Notes: generated by a model from the sequence alone, not told the origin. Positions 35,131 through 45,762 are shown, numbered from the stretch's first letter. The stretch: DNA of 56,858 nucleotides from Deltaproteobacteria bacterium (GCA_029262535.1 JAJCZF010000052.1:1-56858); one strand, 5' to 3'. Program-made: numbers and translations.

Positions 35131-37287
35131 TTAGTAGTCGGCTTCGAAGCCTATTATCTCGCCAAGTCCTTTTAGGGTAAAGGTTGCGAGGATAAGGTTT
35201 TCATTCAGTCTTTCGGAGTAGGTGAGCCTCAGCCCCCAGCACTGGCTCATGAAGTCTGCGTCGAGCTTGCGTTCAAGCGAGCGGTCTTCGTCGAGAGAGT
35301 ATCTCTGCGTATAACCGAGCCTGAAGGAATCGGAGAGCCTTAACCACGAACGGCCCTCAAGATACCTCGTATCGGTGGAGCGGTCGAAACGGTATGAGAG
35401 ATTTAAGGAATCGCCGCGGTCGTCTTTGAGATCCGCCGAAACGCTATAGTCGTTAAAACGGGTATGGTAGACGTCGTACTCCCCCTTTGCAAGCAGACTG
35501 GTATTAAGCGTCGGTTTGAGGATGATCTCACCGTCGAGGTCGCCGAATGGACGCCTCTTTATACCGTATGAGCTCTTTTTTCTTGTCTCTTTTATATCGT
35601 ATGTCTGCGCCAGATCGAAATATAGATAGCGGTGGCTTATAGTCTTTTCACCGTCCGGGATACGGCCGTTTACCATCATATTCAAAGAGTACTCTATCTC
35701 ATTGGTCGCGCCTATGGCGTCGAGGTCGTCGAAGTCCGGCATCTTGGCCTGGTCCACATCCGGGATGTAGGTGTAAGAGGCGCGTGGCCTTATCGTATGT
35801 TTAAGCGTGCCGCCACCGGCCCTATCGTAGTCCCTGACGAATGTGGTTACAAGATCGGCCTTGGCCTCGTAGAGGAAACGCTCCGGGCGCTTGTCACCCG
35901 GTCCCTCGGCCAGATTATAGAGCGTCCAGCGCGGCGCTATAGAAGGGGTAAACTCCACGAGGCGACCGGGCCTCATCGGAAGGCTGATGCGCGGTTTGAT
36001 GTCGAGCCTTTGGCCCTCCTGGCCGAGCTTTCTCTCAAAGTTGACGAATGAGGAGTTCAGGCCGATAAAGAACGGTGTATTGGAGAACCTCCTGTCACTC
36101 GCGGCAAAGGTAAGCTCCGGCATACGCTGAAGCACTGCCTCGTCGCTTGCAAGCGTAAGGTTGTCAAAACGGCGAATCTCGGCTACAAGGCTTGCCCGGT
36201 CCCAGTTCTTGGTAACGGAGACGGTGCTCTCTAGGCTCTCTATATAGCGGCGCTCGCCCTCTCCCCTGAAATCGATAAAGTATTCGTCGTCTGAGACCAT
36301 ATCGACATCGGCCAGTATCTTGATACCGTCCGGCAGCCTTTCGGTATGTTGCCACTGGAAGCGCCAGCGGTCTTCGTCGGCGGTCTCAGGCCTTGAGAGA
36401 TTTTCAACGCCGGAACGGAACTCTCGCACTCGGTCTATATCTTTTTCACGAAAATGATCGAAGTGAAGCTCCGTATAGCTATTTCTAGTCCGAAATCCAC
36501 GAAACTCTATGGCTTCGCCAATGCCTCTGCGCGTTTCGATACCGAGAGAGAAGGTCGCGTCCATGGTTGGGGATATAGCCCAGAAAAGCGAGTTATCGAT
36601 AGTTACGCCGCGAAGATTTGAAAAACCCGGAGCCGGCATCAGAAAGCCGGTCTTGCGATCGCCCTTGACAGGCAAGATGGCATACGGCGTATAGAGTATG
36701 GGCCATTTACCGAGCCTGAAATATACATTTCTGCCTTTAAAATGTTTTTTTGTATCTAGTTCGGCCGAACCGGCGTAAAATGACCATGTCGGGATCTCTT
36801 TTTCGGCGCAGTCGCATGCCGTAAAGGTTGCCTGCTTGCTTTTATAGGTAGTCTTGCCGGTCTTTTCCAGAAACTCGCTTGCTATATAAAAGTTATCCTT
36901 CTTTATAAAGATCTCGCCACCGGAGAGCAGGCCTGTTTTATCATTCAGGTCAAGTTCGAAGTGCAGGCCTGTAAGGCGATTTCCGTCCTCGTCGATAACG
37001 ACTATATTACCATCGGCCTCGGCGCTGCCACGGGACATATTGAGAATGATGGTATCGGCAAAGAGAGTCACATCTTCCTGCTTTACCTTGGCGTTGCCGG
37101 TTACCGTATAGGTTTTGGTCGGTTTGTCGTATTTAATCGAGTCTGCGTCTATCTCGATGGGTTTGTCCTTCAATGAAGACGGATTGTCCATGTCGAGGCA
37201 ATAGCCGACCGTAGGCCCCAGGAAAGCGGCGACAAAGAGTAAGATAAACGAGCGTAAGGTGAAGAATCTATACAAGCAAGACCTCAT
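35131..37287 (-). CDS. lptD: LPS-assembly outer-membrane protein LptD
   Basis: This protein of about 718 residues has a signal peptide (FFTLRSFILLFVAAFLGPTV, about 8-27). The OstA/LptA-like N-terminal domain (about 45-170) contains KPIEIDADSIKYDKPTKTY and TVTGNAKVKQED. The C-terminal LptD beta-barrel follows (YAILPVKGDRKTGFLMPAPG). Four cysteines (one after the signal, CDC near 170, one near the C-terminus) could form the interdomain disulfides known in LptD. It inserts lipopolysaccharide in the outer leaflet. The ATG at 37287 starts the signal peptide; one 19 codons upstream is possible. Confidence 0.93.
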   Translation of the reverse strand: MRSCLYRFFTLRSFILLFVAAFLGPTVGYCLDMDNPSSLKDKPIEIDADSIKYDKPTKTYTVTGNAKVKQEDVTLFADTIILNMSRGSAEADGNIVVIDEDGNRLTGLHFELDLNDKTGLLSGGEIFIKKDNFYIASEFLEKTGKTTYKSKQATFTACDCAEKEIPTWSFYAGSAELDTKKHFKGRNVYFRLGKWPILYTPYAILPVKGDRKTGFLMPAPGFSNLRGVTIDNSLFWAISPTMDATFSLGIETRRGIGEAIEFRGFRTRNSYTELHFDHFREKDIDRVREFRSGVENLSRPETADEDRWRFQWQHTERLPDGIKILADVDMVSDDEYFIDFRGEGERRYIESLESTVSVTKNWDRASLVAEIRRFDNLTLASDEAVLQRMPELTFAASDRRFSNTPFFIGLNSSFVNFERKLGQEGQRLDIKPRISLPMRPGRLVEFTPSIAPRWTLYNLAEGPGDKRPERFLYEAKADLVTTFVRDYDRAGGGTLKHTIRPRASYTYIPDVDQAKMPDFDDLDAIGATNEIEYSLNMMVNGRIPDGEKTISHRYLYFDLAQTYDIKETRKKSSYGIKRRPFGDLDGEIILKPTLNTSLLAKGEYDVYHTRFNDYSVSADLKDDRGDSLNLSYRFDRSTDTRYLEGRSWLRLSDSFRLGYTQRYSLDEDRSLERKLDADFMSQCWGLRLTYSERLNENLILATFTLKGLGEIIGFEADY

Positions 37288-37386
37288 GATTTGGATGGTA
37301 AATAAGGAACCTAAGACATATGCAGTCGTAGGAAAAGGTAGCATATAAGCGGGAATTTTACAAGTGGTGAATGACCGTTTTGCCCT

Positions 37387-38661
37387 CTACCGGGGACGTA
37401 GCGCCGTCCTGGCCTCACCCACCGTAAAGAGCGAACCGGCGACACATACCAGGTCACGCGGCGAGGCCACGTTCTTAGCGATATCAACGGCGCTTTCAAC
37501 TCGCTCGGTAAGCAGTGTTTCTACACCGAATGGAGCTATCATACGCTCAAGATCCTCCGGTTCAATGGCCCTCTCTATATCGGGCTTTGTTACGATAACA
37601 CGCGAAGCAAGGGGAACGAGCCACTTTAATATCTCGTCGAGAGCCTTGTCCTTCATGACCCCTAGCACCAGAATCAAGTTCTCGTATTCCAAGCTCTTCA
37701 AGCTATCGGCAAGCGTAATAGCGGCAGCCGGGTTATGGGCGCAGTCCAGGACTACCATAGGCTCTTCTGAGATAAGCTCAAAACGGCCCGGCCAGAAGGC
37801 ATTGGCTAGTCCCTCCCTTATCGCCTGCTCGGATATCACAAAACCCTTCTTCTGCATAAGCTCTATCGCTGCCAGCGCGCAGGCGGCGTTTTTAACCTGA
37901 TGAGCGCCAAATAGACCTGTTCTAAGCCCGGTAAAGGTATTGAACTTACTCTCATAATCAAAAGAACCGTCCGAAGCGAGCGTTACGGAAAAGTCCCTGT
38001 CGAATTGATATAGATCTGTCTTTTTCTTATAAGATACGGCGTCGATAACCTTGGCCGCCGTTCTCGCCTCGGCCCCGCATACCACCGGCACGCCGGGCTT
38101 TATGATACCGGCCTTCTCAAGGGCTATATCCTTAAGCGAATTCCCAAGCGCCTTTTCGTGGTCCTTGCTTACATTGGTGATGACCGATACATGCGGGGTA
38201 ACGACATTTACCGCATCGAGCCGTCCGCCCATGCCGACCTCAAGGACCGCGGCCTTAACCTTGCTCTTCTTAAAATGTTGAAAGGCCATTACCGTAGTAA
38301 ATTCGAAAAAAGATGGCGAGGCCTCGGAAGAAAGCCCCTTTACGGAATTATGAAGTGCGGAGATAAGAGCCGACAGCTCCCGGTCCGAGATCTCCTGGCC
38401 GTCTATTTTGATGCGCTCGTTAAATCTTTCAAGATGAGGGGATGTAAGGAGGCCTGTCTTTAAGCCGGAATGGCGAAGTACCGACTCGATCATCGACGAG
38501 GTCGAACCCTTGCCGTTGGTCCCGCCGACTATTATAGACGGGTAATACGTATGCGGGTTATTAAGCAGCGACACGAGCCATTTAATACGGTCGAGACCGA
38601 GTTTTATGCCGGTATTTTTAAGTCCGTAGAGATATTTTAGATTATCTTCGATAGTATGCAT
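37387..38661 (-). CDS. folC: dihydrofolate/folylpolyglutamate synthase FolC
   Basis: This 424-residue protein has the Mur-ligase-type layout of FolC: an N-terminal helix segment (GIKLGLDRIKWLVSLL), the P-loop GGTNGKGSTSSMIESVL (47-63), TSPHLERFNERI and VLEVGMGGRLDAVNVV. The C-terminal domain has VVLDCAHNPAAAITLADSL. It adds glutamate to dihydropteroate and folates in the cytoplasm. It follows accD by 20 bases, the common trp-accD-folC arrangement of many Gram-negative bacteria. Confidence 0.95.
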   Translation of the reverse strand: MHTIEDNLKYLYGLKNTGIKLGLDRIKWLVSLLNNPHTYYPSIIVGGTNGKGSTSSMIESVLRHSGLKTGLLTSPHLERFNERIKIDGQEISDRELSALISALHNSVKGLSSEASPSFFEFTTVMAFQHFKKSKVKAAVLEVGMGGRLDAVNVVTPHVSVITNVSKDHEKALGNSLKDIALEKAGIIKPGVPVVCGAEARTAAKVIDAVSYKKKTDLYQFDRDFSVTLASDGSFDYESKFNTFTGLRTGLFGAHQVKNAACALAAIELMQKKGFVISEQAIREGLANAFWPGRFELISEEPMVVLDCAHNPAAAITLADSLKSLEYENLILVLGVMKDKALDEILKWLVPLASRVIVTKPDIERAIEPEDLERMIAPFGVETLLTERVESAVDIAKNVASPRDLVCVAGSLFTVGEARTALRPR

Positions 38662-38681
38662 GAAAACCGGTTGTTAAGACA

Positions 38682-39530
38682 CTAAGTGCCGGAGAGCATG
38701 GAGATGACCCTTGAGAGCGTCCTCTTCATTGTTTTTCTATCCACGATCATATCGATCATGCCGTGCTCAAGAAGATACTCGGCCCTCTGGAAGCCTTCGG
38801 GAAGTTTTTCGCCAATCGTCTGTTCTATTACACGCGGTCCGGCAAAACCGATTAGCGCCCTCGGCTCCGCTATAATAATATCGCCAAGCATGGCAAAGCT
38901 CGCCGTAACGCCACCGGTGGTCGGGTCGGTAAGGATCGATATATACGGCACGCCAAGCTCACGAAGCCTTGCTATTGCCGCCGAAGTCTTGGCCATCTGC
39001 ATGAGCGAGTGTATTCCCTCCTGCATCCTGGCCCCGCCGGACGACGAGATGACGAGCGCCGGAATACCAGCCTCGGCCCCGCGCTCCAGTACTCTCGTAA
39101 TCTTCTCTCCGACTACTGCGCCCATGGAGCCGCCCATGAAGGCGAACTCGAAGACACCTATAGAGACCTTCTTCGAATCTATAGCGCCCACGCCCGAGAC
39201 AAAGGCGTCCGACAGGCCGGTCTTCTTTTGCGAGCTTTTTAAGCGCTCTTTATATTTCTTTAGATCCTTAAACTCAAGAGGGTCCGATGCGATAAGCCCC
39301 TCGTCGTGCTCTATAAAGCTGCCCTCGTCGAGAATAACGGCAAGGCGCGAACGAGCCGATATGCGAAAATGGTAATCGCACTTGGGGCATACGTTCAGGT
39401 TGCGCTCGACCTCTTTCTTGTAGATGATCTCGCCGCAGTTGGCGCACTTTACCCATAGACCCTCGGGAACCTTAAGGCTCCTGTCGTTCGGGTCGGTCGA
39501 GCTTACCTTCTTTTTTCTAAACCATACCAT
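38682..39530 (-). CDS. accD: acetyl-CoA carboxylase carboxyltransferase beta subunit
   Basis: This 282-residue protein has the N-terminal zinc ribbon of AccD (C29, C32, C48, C51 in KCANCGE and VCPKCDY) and the crotonase-fold carboxyltransferase core with [69 protein letters not shown] and [11 protein letters not shown]. It transfers CO2 from carboxybiotin to acetyl-CoA, the first step of fatty-acid synthesis. AccA must be encoded elsewhere. Its length is usual for the family. Confidence 0.97.
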   Translation of the reverse strand: MVWFRKKKVSSTDPNDRSLKVPEGLWVKCANCGEIIYKKEVERNLNVCPKCDYHFRISARSRLAVILDEGSFIEHDEGLIASDPLEFKDLKKYKERLKSSQKKTGLSDAFVSGVGAIDSKKVSIGVFEFAFMGGSMGAVVGEKITRVLERGAEAGIPALVISSSGGARMQEGIHSLMQMAKTSAAIARLRELGVPYISILTDPTTGGVTASFAMLGDIIIAEPRALIGFAGPRVIEQTIGEKLPEGFQRAEYLLEHGMIDMIVDRKTMKRTLSRVISMLSGT

Positions 39531-39575
39531 ATATATTCTCTTTCACTATCTGAACGGGCAAAATAAGCAAGACGC

Positions 39576-41228
39576 CTACTGGCCGCAGTCGTCTCCTTCG
39601 CAGATATTTACGACCTCGCTGGCCTCTAATGCCTCCAGAAAGGCCTTTACGGCTAACGTGTCGAACTGCGTGCCGCTATGTTTCTCAAGCTCGTCAATAG
39701 CCACCTGCGTCGGCAGCCCCTTTCTGTAAGGCCTTGAGCTGGTCATGGCGTCAAATGTATCGGCAACCGAAATTATTCTGGCGATAAGCGGTATCTCGTC
39801 GCCGGAAAGACCGTCGGGGTAACCCCTGCCGTCAACCCTTTCATGATGATAGAGCATGCCGGGGATCACATCCTTGAGCTTCGGCACCAGGCGCAGTATC
39901 TCGGCGCCCATCATCGGGTGGCCCTTCATCATGCCGAACTCCTCGTCATCAAGCTTGGCCTGCTTACGAAGTACCGCGTCGTCGACGCCGATCTTTCCTA
40001 CGTCGTGAAGAATCGCGGATAGTTTTAACGTATCCATCACTCCCATCGAAAGACCGAGCCTCTCGCCAATGGCTACCGAGTATGTCACAACACGCTTGGT
40101 ATGACCTCCGGTATATGGGTCGCGTTTTTCAATGGCCTGTGCAAGGGCCTCTGAGGTATCAAAGAATGTCTGCCTGAGATCGCTGTGAAGATTGGCGTTC
40201 TCAAGCGCGATTGCGACCTGGGAGGCGAATAGCTCGAACCTCTCGCGGTCTCTATCCAAAAACTGTCCGTGTTTTTTATTTACCGCCTGAAGCACGCCCA
40301 TTACCTTACCCCTGGAACTGACAGGCACGCAAAGAAGGTTTCGAGTCTTAAAGTCACTATGTTTATCGGCCCTCTGATTAAAGCGATCGTCCTTTGTTAC
40401 GTCGCTAACTATTAGTGATTCGTTATGCTCGGCCACCCATCCGGCAATTCCCTCGCCTACTTTCAGCCTTATCTCCTTAACCTTCGCTCCGCTATCGCCA
40501 AGCGCGACCTCGAAGAATAACTCTCCTACCTCATCGTCCAAGATTAAGAGAGAGCCGGCCTCGACATCCATTATGGCGGTGATCGACTCTATGGCGCGCT
40601 GTCTGATCTCTCTCTCGTCAAGACTCGAGACAAGAAGAGTGGCAACCTCGTAGAGGGTCTCGGTATCTTTAACCTTATCTTCAAGATCATTAAAGACGTA
40701 AGATTTTTCCGCTATAAGAGAAAATTCGTCAATAATATCCATGAGAAAATCAAGATCAGACTCGCCGTATTTAATATCGTGCTTGCCTACTATCTGTATA
40801 ACGCTCGTTGTGCGCCCCCTGAACTTTAAGGGTACGCATATGGTCGAACGCTCGACATTCAAACCCAGCTCGTCCTTAAAGAGCTTTACGGTAGAGATCA
40901 GATTGGTTGAAAAAGACGGCTCGCCGGAGGCTGCCACCTTGCCGGCCATACCCTCGCCTACAGACATCTCGCTAACGAGCAGGTACTCGGCCAGCGGCCC
41001 CTTGGAGGCGGCTAGCGACAACTCGTCTTCCTCAACAAGAAAGGTCATCCCTAGATCCACATCCATGGCATCTATCAAGAGGTCCAGGAAGTGCCAGGCC
41101 TTTGTGCAAAAACCGTGCTCTTGAAAGGAGATATTACAGAACTCCCTATGCACCGAAAGCAGTGCGTCTCTTCGGCGAACTTCCCTTTGCAGATCTTCTG
41201 TAGTCAAATCGGTATCGTCAGCATTCAT
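39576..41228 (-). CDS. GAF-GAF-HD-GYP protein, probable c-di-GMP phosphodiesterase
   Basis: This 550-residue protein has a short N-terminal helix, two GAF domains (about 35-175 and 200-345; LLCVPVSSRGKVMGVLQAV is typical of the second) and a C-terminal HD-GYP domain (about 360-530). The HD-GYP signature residues are present: HTKRVV, LHDVGKIGVDDAVL, GHPMMGAEIL, HHERVDGRGYPDGLSG and ADTFDAMTSSRPYR. No membrane span or receiver domain is visible, so it is a probable cytosolic sensor that degrades c-di-GMP. It lies between trpA and accD with 24- and 45-base gaps, so it is likely co-transcribed with them. Confidence 0.92.
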   Translation of the reverse strand: MNADDTDLTTEDLQREVRRRDALLSVHREFCNISFQEHGFCTKAWHFLDLLIDAMDVDLGMTFLVEEDELSLAASKGPLAEYLLVSEMSVGEGMAGKVAASGEPSFSTNLISTVKLFKDELGLNVERSTICVPLKFRGRTTSVIQIVGKHDIKYGESDLDFLMDIIDEFSLIAEKSYVFNDLEDKVKDTETLYEVATLLVSSLDEREIRQRAIESITAIMDVEAGSLLILDDEVGELFFEVALGDSGAKVKEIRLKVGEGIAGWVAEHNESLIVSDVTKDDRFNQRADKHSDFKTRNLLCVPVSSRGKVMGVLQAVNKKHGQFLDRDRERFELFASQVAIALENANLHSDLRQTFFDTSEALAQAIEKRDPYTGGHTKRVVTYSVAIGERLGLSMGVMDTLKLSAILHDVGKIGVDDAVLRKQAKLDDEEFGMMKGHPMMGAEILRLVPKLKDVIPGMLYHHERVDGRGYPDGLSGDEIPLIARIISVADTFDAMTSSRPYRKGLPTQVAIDELEKHSGTQFDTLAVKAFLEALEASEVVNICEGDDCGQ

Positions 41229-41252
41229 AGCTCACTCCCGTCTTCTTGTCGG

Positions 41253-42056
41253 CTATCTCGTGCCCTTCTTTAAAGAGGCCACAAAACGCCCGACCTTTTT
41301 CGCCAGTTCCCTGGACTTCGCGTGCCGTTTGATGATATTCACTATGGCGCTTCCAACTATCACGCCGTCGCTCCACTGACATATCTCACGAACCTGCTCT
41401 GGAGTTGAAATGCCAAAACCTACGCCAATCGGAAGGTCGGTAAAACCTCTTACCGTCTTTACACTTCCCTTTATCTCTTTCGAGAGCGAACTTCTCGCCC
41501 CGGTCACTCCGGCTACAGAGACGTAATAGATGAAACCGGTGCTCTCTTTACTAACAATCTCCATCCTCTTATCGTTACTTGTAGGCGTTAGGGTAAATAT
41601 ATGATCGAGCCCTTCTGAGTCGAGTGCGGCCTTTAGGTCCCGCCCCTCTTCGGGAGGCAGGTCCACGACCAGCGCGCCGTCGGCCCCGGCCTTTGCCGCG
41701 TCGCGGGCAAAGCGTTCGATTCCGTAGACAAATATCGGGTTATAATAACCGAAGAGAACTATCGGAATCTCACTTGTCTTCCTAACCTCTTTTATTAACT
41801 TTAAGACCCCCGGTAAGGTCGCCCCGGCGAGAAGCGCCCTCTCCGAAGATTCCTGTATGGTCGGGCCGTCGGCCATCGGGTCTGAAAAGGGTATGCCTAG
41901 CTCTATGATATCGGCCCCGGCCTTGTCTATCTCTAAAATAATATCTTTGGACTTCTTAAGGTCCGGGTCCCCGGCCGTAATAAAGGCTATGAGAGCGCCT
42001 TCGTCCTTTTCCTTAAGCTCGGCGAAACGCGCCGCTATCCTTCTACTTTCTGTCAT
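41253..42056 (-). CDS. trpA: tryptophan synthase alpha subunit
   Basis: This 267-residue TIM-barrel protein shows LIAFITAGDPD, then DIIELGIPFSDPMADGPTIQ with the catalytic Glu52 and Asp63 (E. coli Glu49 and Asp60). It also has PIVLFGYYNPIFVYG, FIYYVSVAGVTGAR and GVGFGISTPEQV. It cleaves indole-3-glycerol phosphate and passes indole to TrpB. It is the last biosynthetic gene of the trp operon, 10 bases after trpB. Confidence 0.97.
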   Translation of the reverse strand: MTESRRIAARFAELKEKDEGALIAFITAGDPDLKKSKDIILEIDKAGADIIELGIPFSDPMADGPTIQESSERALLAGATLPGVLKLIKEVRKTSEIPIVLFGYYNPIFVYGIERFARDAAKAGADGALVVDLPPEEGRDLKAALDSEGLDHIFTLTPTSNDKRMEIVSKESTGFIYYVSVAGVTGARSSLSKEIKGSVKTVRGFTDLPIGVGFGISTPEQVREICQWSDGVIVGSAIVNIIKRHAKSRELAKKVGRFVASLKKGTR

Positions 42057-42066
42057 CTTTTATCAC

Positions 42067-43257
42067 CTATATCTTATTGCCAAGGGCGTCTGCGACCGTA
42101 CCGAGGTCCTTGTCGCCCCTGCCCGAGAGATTTACTATTATCACGTCGTCCTTCTTATAGTCTTTAGCACACTTTAGTACGTGGGCTATTGCATGCGAAC
42201 TTTCAAGGGCCGGGATTATACCTTCGACGAGCGAGAGGGTCTGGAAGGCGCTAAGCGCCTCCTTATCGGTTATCGAGACATAGTTGACCCTGCCCGTATC
42301 GTTCAGATATGAATGCTCCGGTCCGACACCGGGATAATCGAGCCCCGCAGATATAGAGTGCGCGTGTTTGATCTGTCCGTTGCGGTCTTCCAGCAGGTAA
42401 CTCTTGGAGCCGTGCAAAACGCCGACATTACCGGCGCAGATCGTCGCCGCGTGCGCGCCACTCCTGATGCCGTGCCCACCGGCCTCGACCCCGGTCATCT
42501 TTACCGACTCGTCGCCGAGGAAGGGATGAAAAAGACCCATCGCGTTACTGCCCCCGCCGACACAGGCTATAAGCAGGTCGGGCAGACGTCCTGCCAGGCG
42601 TTTTATCTGCGCCCTCGCCTCCTTGCCTATAACGGCCTGAAAGTCTCTTACGAGCATCGGATAGGGGTGCGGCCCTGCGACTGAGCCTATTATATAAAAT
42701 GTATCTTCGACATTCGTTACCCAGTCCCTGAGAGCCTCGTTCATGGCATCCTTCAAGGTACTTGAACCGGACGAGACCGAGTTGACCTTTGCGCCGAGCA
42801 GCTTCATGCGAAATACATTCGGGGCCTGCCTTACGATATCGTCGGCCCCCATATATATCTCGCAATCGAAACCGAACATCGCCGCAACCGTAGCCGTTGC
42901 AACTCCGTGCTGGCCCGCGCCTGTCTCGGCTATGATACGGCGTTTGCCCATGCGTTTTGCCAACAGTATCTGGCCTATAGTATTATTTATCTTATGCGCG
43001 CCTGTATGACAGAGATCTTCGCGTTTTAAAAATATCCTCGCGCCTCCGGCCTTCTTTGTGAGCCGTTCGGCAAAGTAGAGAGGAGTCGGGCGGCCTGTAT
43101 ACTCCTTCAGGTAATGCGCGAACTCTTCCTTAAAGTCCTTGCAGTTTTTGAACTTGGCGTAGGCCTCGGTAAGCTCCTCCACCGCGGGCATGAGCGTTTC
43201 GCTTATATAACGCCCGCCGTACTGACCGTAGTGGCCATCTTTATCTGGCTGTTTCAT
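42067..43257 (-). CDS. trpB: tryptophan synthase beta subunit
   Basis: This 396-residue PLP enzyme has the N-terminal [15 protein letters not shown], the PLP lysine in [13 protein letters not shown] (Lys89), [14 protein letters not shown] and the phosphate-binding loop [15 protein letters not shown]. It condenses indole with serine to make tryptophan. It is the TrpB1 type, as expected next to trpA. Its start overlaps the trpF stop by 4 bases. Confidence 0.98.
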   Translation of the reverse strand: MKQPDKDGHYGQYGGRYISETLMPAVEELTEAYAKFKNCKDFKEEFAHYLKEYTGRPTPLYFAERLTKKAGGARIFLKREDLCHTGAHKINNTIGQILLAKRMGKRRIIAETGAGQHGVATATVAAMFGFDCEIYMGADDIVRQAPNVFRMKLLGAKVNSVSSGSSTLKDAMNEALRDWVTNVEDTFYIIGSVAGPHPYPMLVRDFQAVIGKEARAQIKRLAGRLPDLLIACVGGGSNAMGLFHPFLGDESVKMTGVEAGGHGIRSGAHAATICAGNVGVLHGSKSYLLEDRNGQIKHAHSISAGLDYPGVGPEHSYLNDTGRVNYVSITDKEALSAFQTLSLVEGIIPALESSHAIAHVLKCAKDYKKDDVIIVNLSGRGDKDLGTVADALGNKI

Positions 43258-43886
43258 ATACCTCTCATCCTCTTAAAAAATTCTTTGACCTTCTCCGGGT
43301 CTTTTCTGCCCGGCTCTCTTTCGAGCCCGCTGCTAAGGTCCACTGCGTCGGGGTGAACCGTCTCTATAGCCTCTTTTATATTTTCCGCGCTCAGCCCCCC
43401 GGCTAGAATTATCCTGCCAAAGGTCAGGGCCGCGCCTGCGACATCCCAGTTAAAGGTCTTACCCGTTCCGCCGTATAGGCCGTCGTCGTAAGCATCCAGA
43501 AGATAGGCCGACACATCGTAATACTCCATATCAGCAAGCGAATCCGTATTCCTTACCCTGAAGGCCTTTATTATCTTTGTGGCCGGAAGCTCCTTCTTTA
43601 GAGCCCTTACATATTCGACATCCTCCGTGCCGTGTAGCTGTACCGCGTCGAAACCCGCCGTCTTAACGGCCTCTATAAGACCCTCTAGCGATTTATCAAC
43701 AACGACCGCGACACTTGTTACAAAAGGCGGAAGGGCCTTGATTATATCCATTGCCTCCAGCAGGTCGACAGAACGCGGGCTTTTGTCATATAGGACGAAA
43801 CCGAGCGCATCGGCGCCCTCATCCACACATAACTCGGCATCCTCACGATTCGTAATGCCGCATATCTTCACCCTCGTACTTTTCAT
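43254..43886 (-). CDS. trpF: phosphoribosylanthranilate isomerase
   Basis: This 210-residue protein has [13 protein letters not shown] with the catalytic Cys9, and [16 protein letters not shown]. It also has [14 protein letters not shown] and [19 protein letters not shown] containing the general acid Asp, then [14 protein letters not shown] and [17 protein letters not shown]. It carries out the Amadori isomerisation in tryptophan synthesis. It is a stand-alone protein, not fused to TrpC as in enterobacteria. Confidence 0.97.
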   Translation of the reverse strand: MKSTRVKICGITNREDAELCVDEGADALGFVLYDKSPRSVDLLEAMDIIKALPPFVTSVAVVVDKSLEGLIEAVKTAGFDAVQLHGTEDVEYVRALKKELPATKIIKAFRVRNTDSLADMEYYDVSAYLLDAYDDGLYGGTGKTFNWDVAGAALTFGRIILAGGLSAENIKEAIETVHPDAVDLSSGLEREPGRKDPEKVKEFFKRMRGI

Positions 43887-43904
43887 TATGATCTACGCCG
43901 CCAC

Positions 43905-44675
43905 CTACGCCAAAAGCCCGGCAAGCTTTTTACCGATATCGGCCTCCCTCATAAGGGCCTCGCCTATGAGAAAGGCGTCTGCGCCAGAGTCGGTAAGCCG
44001 CCTTATATCTTCAGCAGTATTTATGCCGCTCTCGCTAACTATGACCTTACCGTCCGGTATCTCCTTGACCAGCTCTTCGGTCGTTGCGATATCTGTCTTA
44101 AAAGTATTCAGGTCCCTGTTATTTATACCTACTATCTCTGCCCCTGCGCCGACCGTCTTTTGAAGTTCATCTGACGAATGCGACTCGACAAGGACCGAGA
44201 GCCCAAGCTCACCGGCCTGACCCAGAAGGTCGGTTAGTTCCGACCTGCCTAAAACGGCGGCAATAAGTAGGATAGCGTCGGCCCCGGCCACCCTCGCCTC
44301 GAAGAGCTGGTAGGGGTCGAATATAAAATCCTTGCGCAAAACCGGAATAGAGACAGCGTCCTTTACATCGGTCAGGTATTTAAGGTCGCCCTGAAAATAC
44401 TTTTTCTCGGTCAGGACCGATATGGCGGCGGCCCCGTACTCTTCGTATATAGAGGCAATAGCGACCGGGTCAAAATCTGCCCTTATAAGCCCCTTTGACG
44501 GAGAGGCCTTCTTGACCTCGGTTATTATACGAACGCCGTCTTTAGTAAGCGCGCCTTTAAAGTCGCGCGTCGGCTCTTTATCTCTCGATTCGGCTTTTAG
44601 TTCTACAAGCGGAACCAGCCTCTTAAGCTCCGCAAGTTCCTCGCGTTTATCGGCTACTATGTCGTCTAATATCAT
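43905..44675 (-). CDS. trpC: indole-3-glycerol phosphate synthase
   Basis: This 256-residue TIM-barrel protein has ITEVKKASPSKGLIRADFDP (substrate-binding Lys and the SPSKG loop), LRKDFIFDPYQLFEAR, AGADAILLIAA, EIVGINNRDLNTFKTD and VSESGINTAEDI. It closes the indole ring from carboxyphenylaminodeoxyribulose phosphate. It lies between trpD (8-base gap) and trpF (18-base gap). Confidence 0.97.
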   Translation of the reverse strand: MILDDIVADKREELAELKRLVPLVELKAESRDKEPTRDFKGALTKDGVRIITEVKKASPSKGLIRADFDPVAIASIYEEYGAAAISVLTEKKYFQGDLKYLTDVKDAVSIPVLRKDFIFDPYQLFEARVAGADAILLIAAVLGRSELTDLLGQAGELGLSVLVESHSSDELQKTVGAGAEIVGINNRDLNTFKTDIATTEELVKEIPDGKVIVSESGINTAEDIRRLTDSGADAFLIGEALMREADIGKKLAGLLA

Positions 44676-44683
44676 CTAAACTC

Positions 44684-45694
44684 TTACCTGTTGCTCAACT
44701 CGACCAGATCTTCAAGCTTCTTTTTGGCCGTGCCGGACTCTATCGACCAGCGGGCAAACTCAATGCCCTCGCTCAGGGACTTTGAAAGGCCTCCTACGAC
44801 GAGCGCGGCGGCGGCGTTTATTATTACTATATCGGCCCCCGGCCCCTTTGCGCCGCCGAATATGTCGCTGATTATACGCGCATTATCCTCCGGCCCACCC
44901 CCGACAAGGGCCTCCGGCTTACAACGCTCTAATAAAAAGTCTTCGGGTTTAATATGATAGGTATGTATAGATCCGTTCTTAAGTTCTGTAATGCGCGTCT
45001 CGGTCGTCATCGTTATCTCGTCGAGGCCGTCCTCGCCGCGCACTATAAAAGAATGTTCGCTACCGAGATTGGCGAGCACCTTTGCGAGTATATCTGTTAA
45101 GAGCGGGTCGTATACGCCTATTACCTGACGCCTCGCGCCCGCCGGGTTGGTAAGCGGGCCGAGGATATTAAAGATCGTCCTTATGCCTATCTCGCGCCTT
45201 ACCGGGGCCGCGTGTTTCATCGCGCCGTGCAGCTTGGGGGCGAATAGGAAGCCGATGCCGACCTCCCTGATGCACTCTTCTACTCTAGCAAGGTCAGCCT
45301 CGATGTTGACGCCAAGGGCCTTTAAGACATCGGCGCTTCCGCTCTTGGACGAGACCGAGCGGTTGCCATGCTTAGCGACCTTCAGACCCGCCCCGGCAGC
45401 TACTATGGCAGCGGCTGTCGAGATATTAAAGGTTCCGGAATCGTCTCCGCCGGTGCCGCAGGTATCGACCACTATGCCGTCTCCGGCGTCAATGCGCGTG
45501 GCCTTTTCCCTCATCACTCGCGCCGCGCCTGTAATCTCGGCAACGGTCTCGCCCTTTAACCTCAAGGCCGTGAGAAAGGCCGCTATCTGCGCCGGTGTAG
45601 CCTCGCCGTTCATCACCTCTTCAACGGACGAGACCATCTCTTCTTCGGTAAGGTCTTCGCCTCTGACAAGGCTCGTTATCATCTCTTTAATCAC
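44684..45694 (-). CDS. trpD: anthranilate phosphoribosyltransferase
   Basis: This 336-residue protein has VDTCGTGGDDSGTFNISTAA (PRPP-binding glycine-rich loop), KHGNRSVSSKSGSADVLKAL, FLFAPKLHGAMKHAAPVRR and RTIFNILGPLTNPA. It transfers phosphoribose to anthranilate. It is a separate protein from TrpG. The start is 68 bases after the trpG stop. Confidence 0.97.
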   Translation of the reverse strand: MIKEMITSLVRGEDLTEEEMVSSVEEVMNGEATPAQIAAFLTALRLKGETVAEITGAARVMREKATRIDAGDGIVVDTCGTGGDDSGTFNISTAAAIVAAGAGLKVAKHGNRSVSSKSGSADVLKALGVNIEADLARVEECIREVGIGFLFAPKLHGAMKHAAPVRREIGIRTIFNILGPLTNPAGARRQVIGVYDPLLTDILAKVLANLGSEHSFIVRGEDGLDEITMTTETRITELKNGSIHTYHIKPEDFLLERCKPEALVGGGPEDNARIISDIFGGAKGPGADIVIINAAAALVVGGLSKSLSEGIEFARWSIESGTAKKKLEDLVELSNR

Positions 45695-45762
45695 TTATAT
45701 CGCCCTTTGGATTCCTCTTTAAAAATAAAAGCAGCTCTACAGGTAAAGATCGCAAAGCTATT

